From assembly GCA_030550075.1 (NCBI GenBank), contig JAUQQB010000206.1:1-5522 (forward strand): a stretch of DNA of 5,522 nucleotides, read 5' to 3'. The notes beneath the pieces are model-generated. The model ran no database searches and was not told where the DNA came from. It saw only the letters and a list, made by a program, of their open reading frames with translations. A program made the position numbers and the translations under genes. Numbering within the stretch: position 1 is the stretch's first letter; each line of letters starts with the position of its first letter. This document shows positions 5,443 to 5,522 of the stretch, piece by piece. The DNA comes from Chloroflexota bacterium. GTDB lineage: Bacteria; Chloroflexota; Anaerolineae; Thermoflexales; Thermoflexaceae.

Positions 5443-5522
5443 CCGTTCTCCCGCAATGCCTATACGGATATAGGCGGTTTCCTCCTGGGGGCTTTTGGGG
5501 CCGAGCCGCGCGCCGAAGGCGC
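5431..5522. other. Right-edge non-coding sequence, possibly the end of an insertion sequence
   Basis: No gene is visible here. The stretch beginning GTAACTATTCAGCCG (5431-5445) resembles, from memory only, the termini of some insertion sequences; no second end, transposase or target duplication can be seen because the window stops. It also holds a small dyad, CCTATA-CGGA-TATAGG (5459-5474), and a short GCGCC/GGCGC hairpin at the very end (5510-5522). A contig breaking at a repeated element would fit, but this is weak. Confidence 0.2.

Noticed and set aside
5459..5474. Inverted repeat CCTATA-CGGA-TATAGG as an operator
   Set aside because: It is short, with no associated gene on the right, and lies upstream of the likely glycosyltransferase promoter; too little to support a call.

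Overview
The window is a GC-rich bacterial fragment dominated by a glycine cleavage locus with a split P-protein (separate GcvPA and GcvPB). The split P-protein, the codon use, and a tiny membrane protein with a proline/threonine tail are all compatible with a Chloroflexota-type bacterium, possibly a thermophilic relative of Thermoflexus or the Anaerolineae. This assignment is inference; no rRNA or other marker is present.

Minus strand, right to left from 2770 to 1: gcvH (lipoyl carrier protein, 2381-2770), then a 332-base gap, gcvPA (660-2048), a 124-base gap, and the first 178 codons of gcvPB (535 down to 1). H carries the aminomethyl group released when the PA/PB decarboxylase acts on glycine. 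The T-protein gene that normally completes the pathway is not in the window. gcvH has a good sigma70-type promoter 25-60 bases upstream of its start. Bases 1-9 match the 3' end of Illumina adapters, so the gcvPB truncation is probably a contig end and not biology.

Plus strand, 3406-4302: a 52-residue single-pass membrane protein with a proline-rich tail, followed by an unrecognised multi-pass membrane protein of 208 residues. The second gene runs 55 bases into the 3' end of a convergent family-4 glycosyltransferase (minus strand, 4248-5399).

The most unusual content is non-coding. A roughly 104-base structured element occurs twice: on the minus strand at 2229-2331, in the gcvH-gcvPA gap, and on the plus strand at 3275-3380, just upstream of the 52-residue protein. 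Each copy has a 40-42 base hairpin, a 39-40 base spacer holding two small stem-loops, and a conserved 26-base box (22 of 26 identical). The hairpin arms carry compensatory base changes between copies, and each copy points toward the next gene. It could be a genome-wide intergenic repeat, a non-autonomous mobile element, or a cis-acting leader RNA; the sequence alone does not decide. The 445 bases at 2831-3274 contain no convincing gene. The right edge (5400-5522) has an AT-rich likely promoter for the glycosyltransferase and perhaps the end of an insertion sequence.
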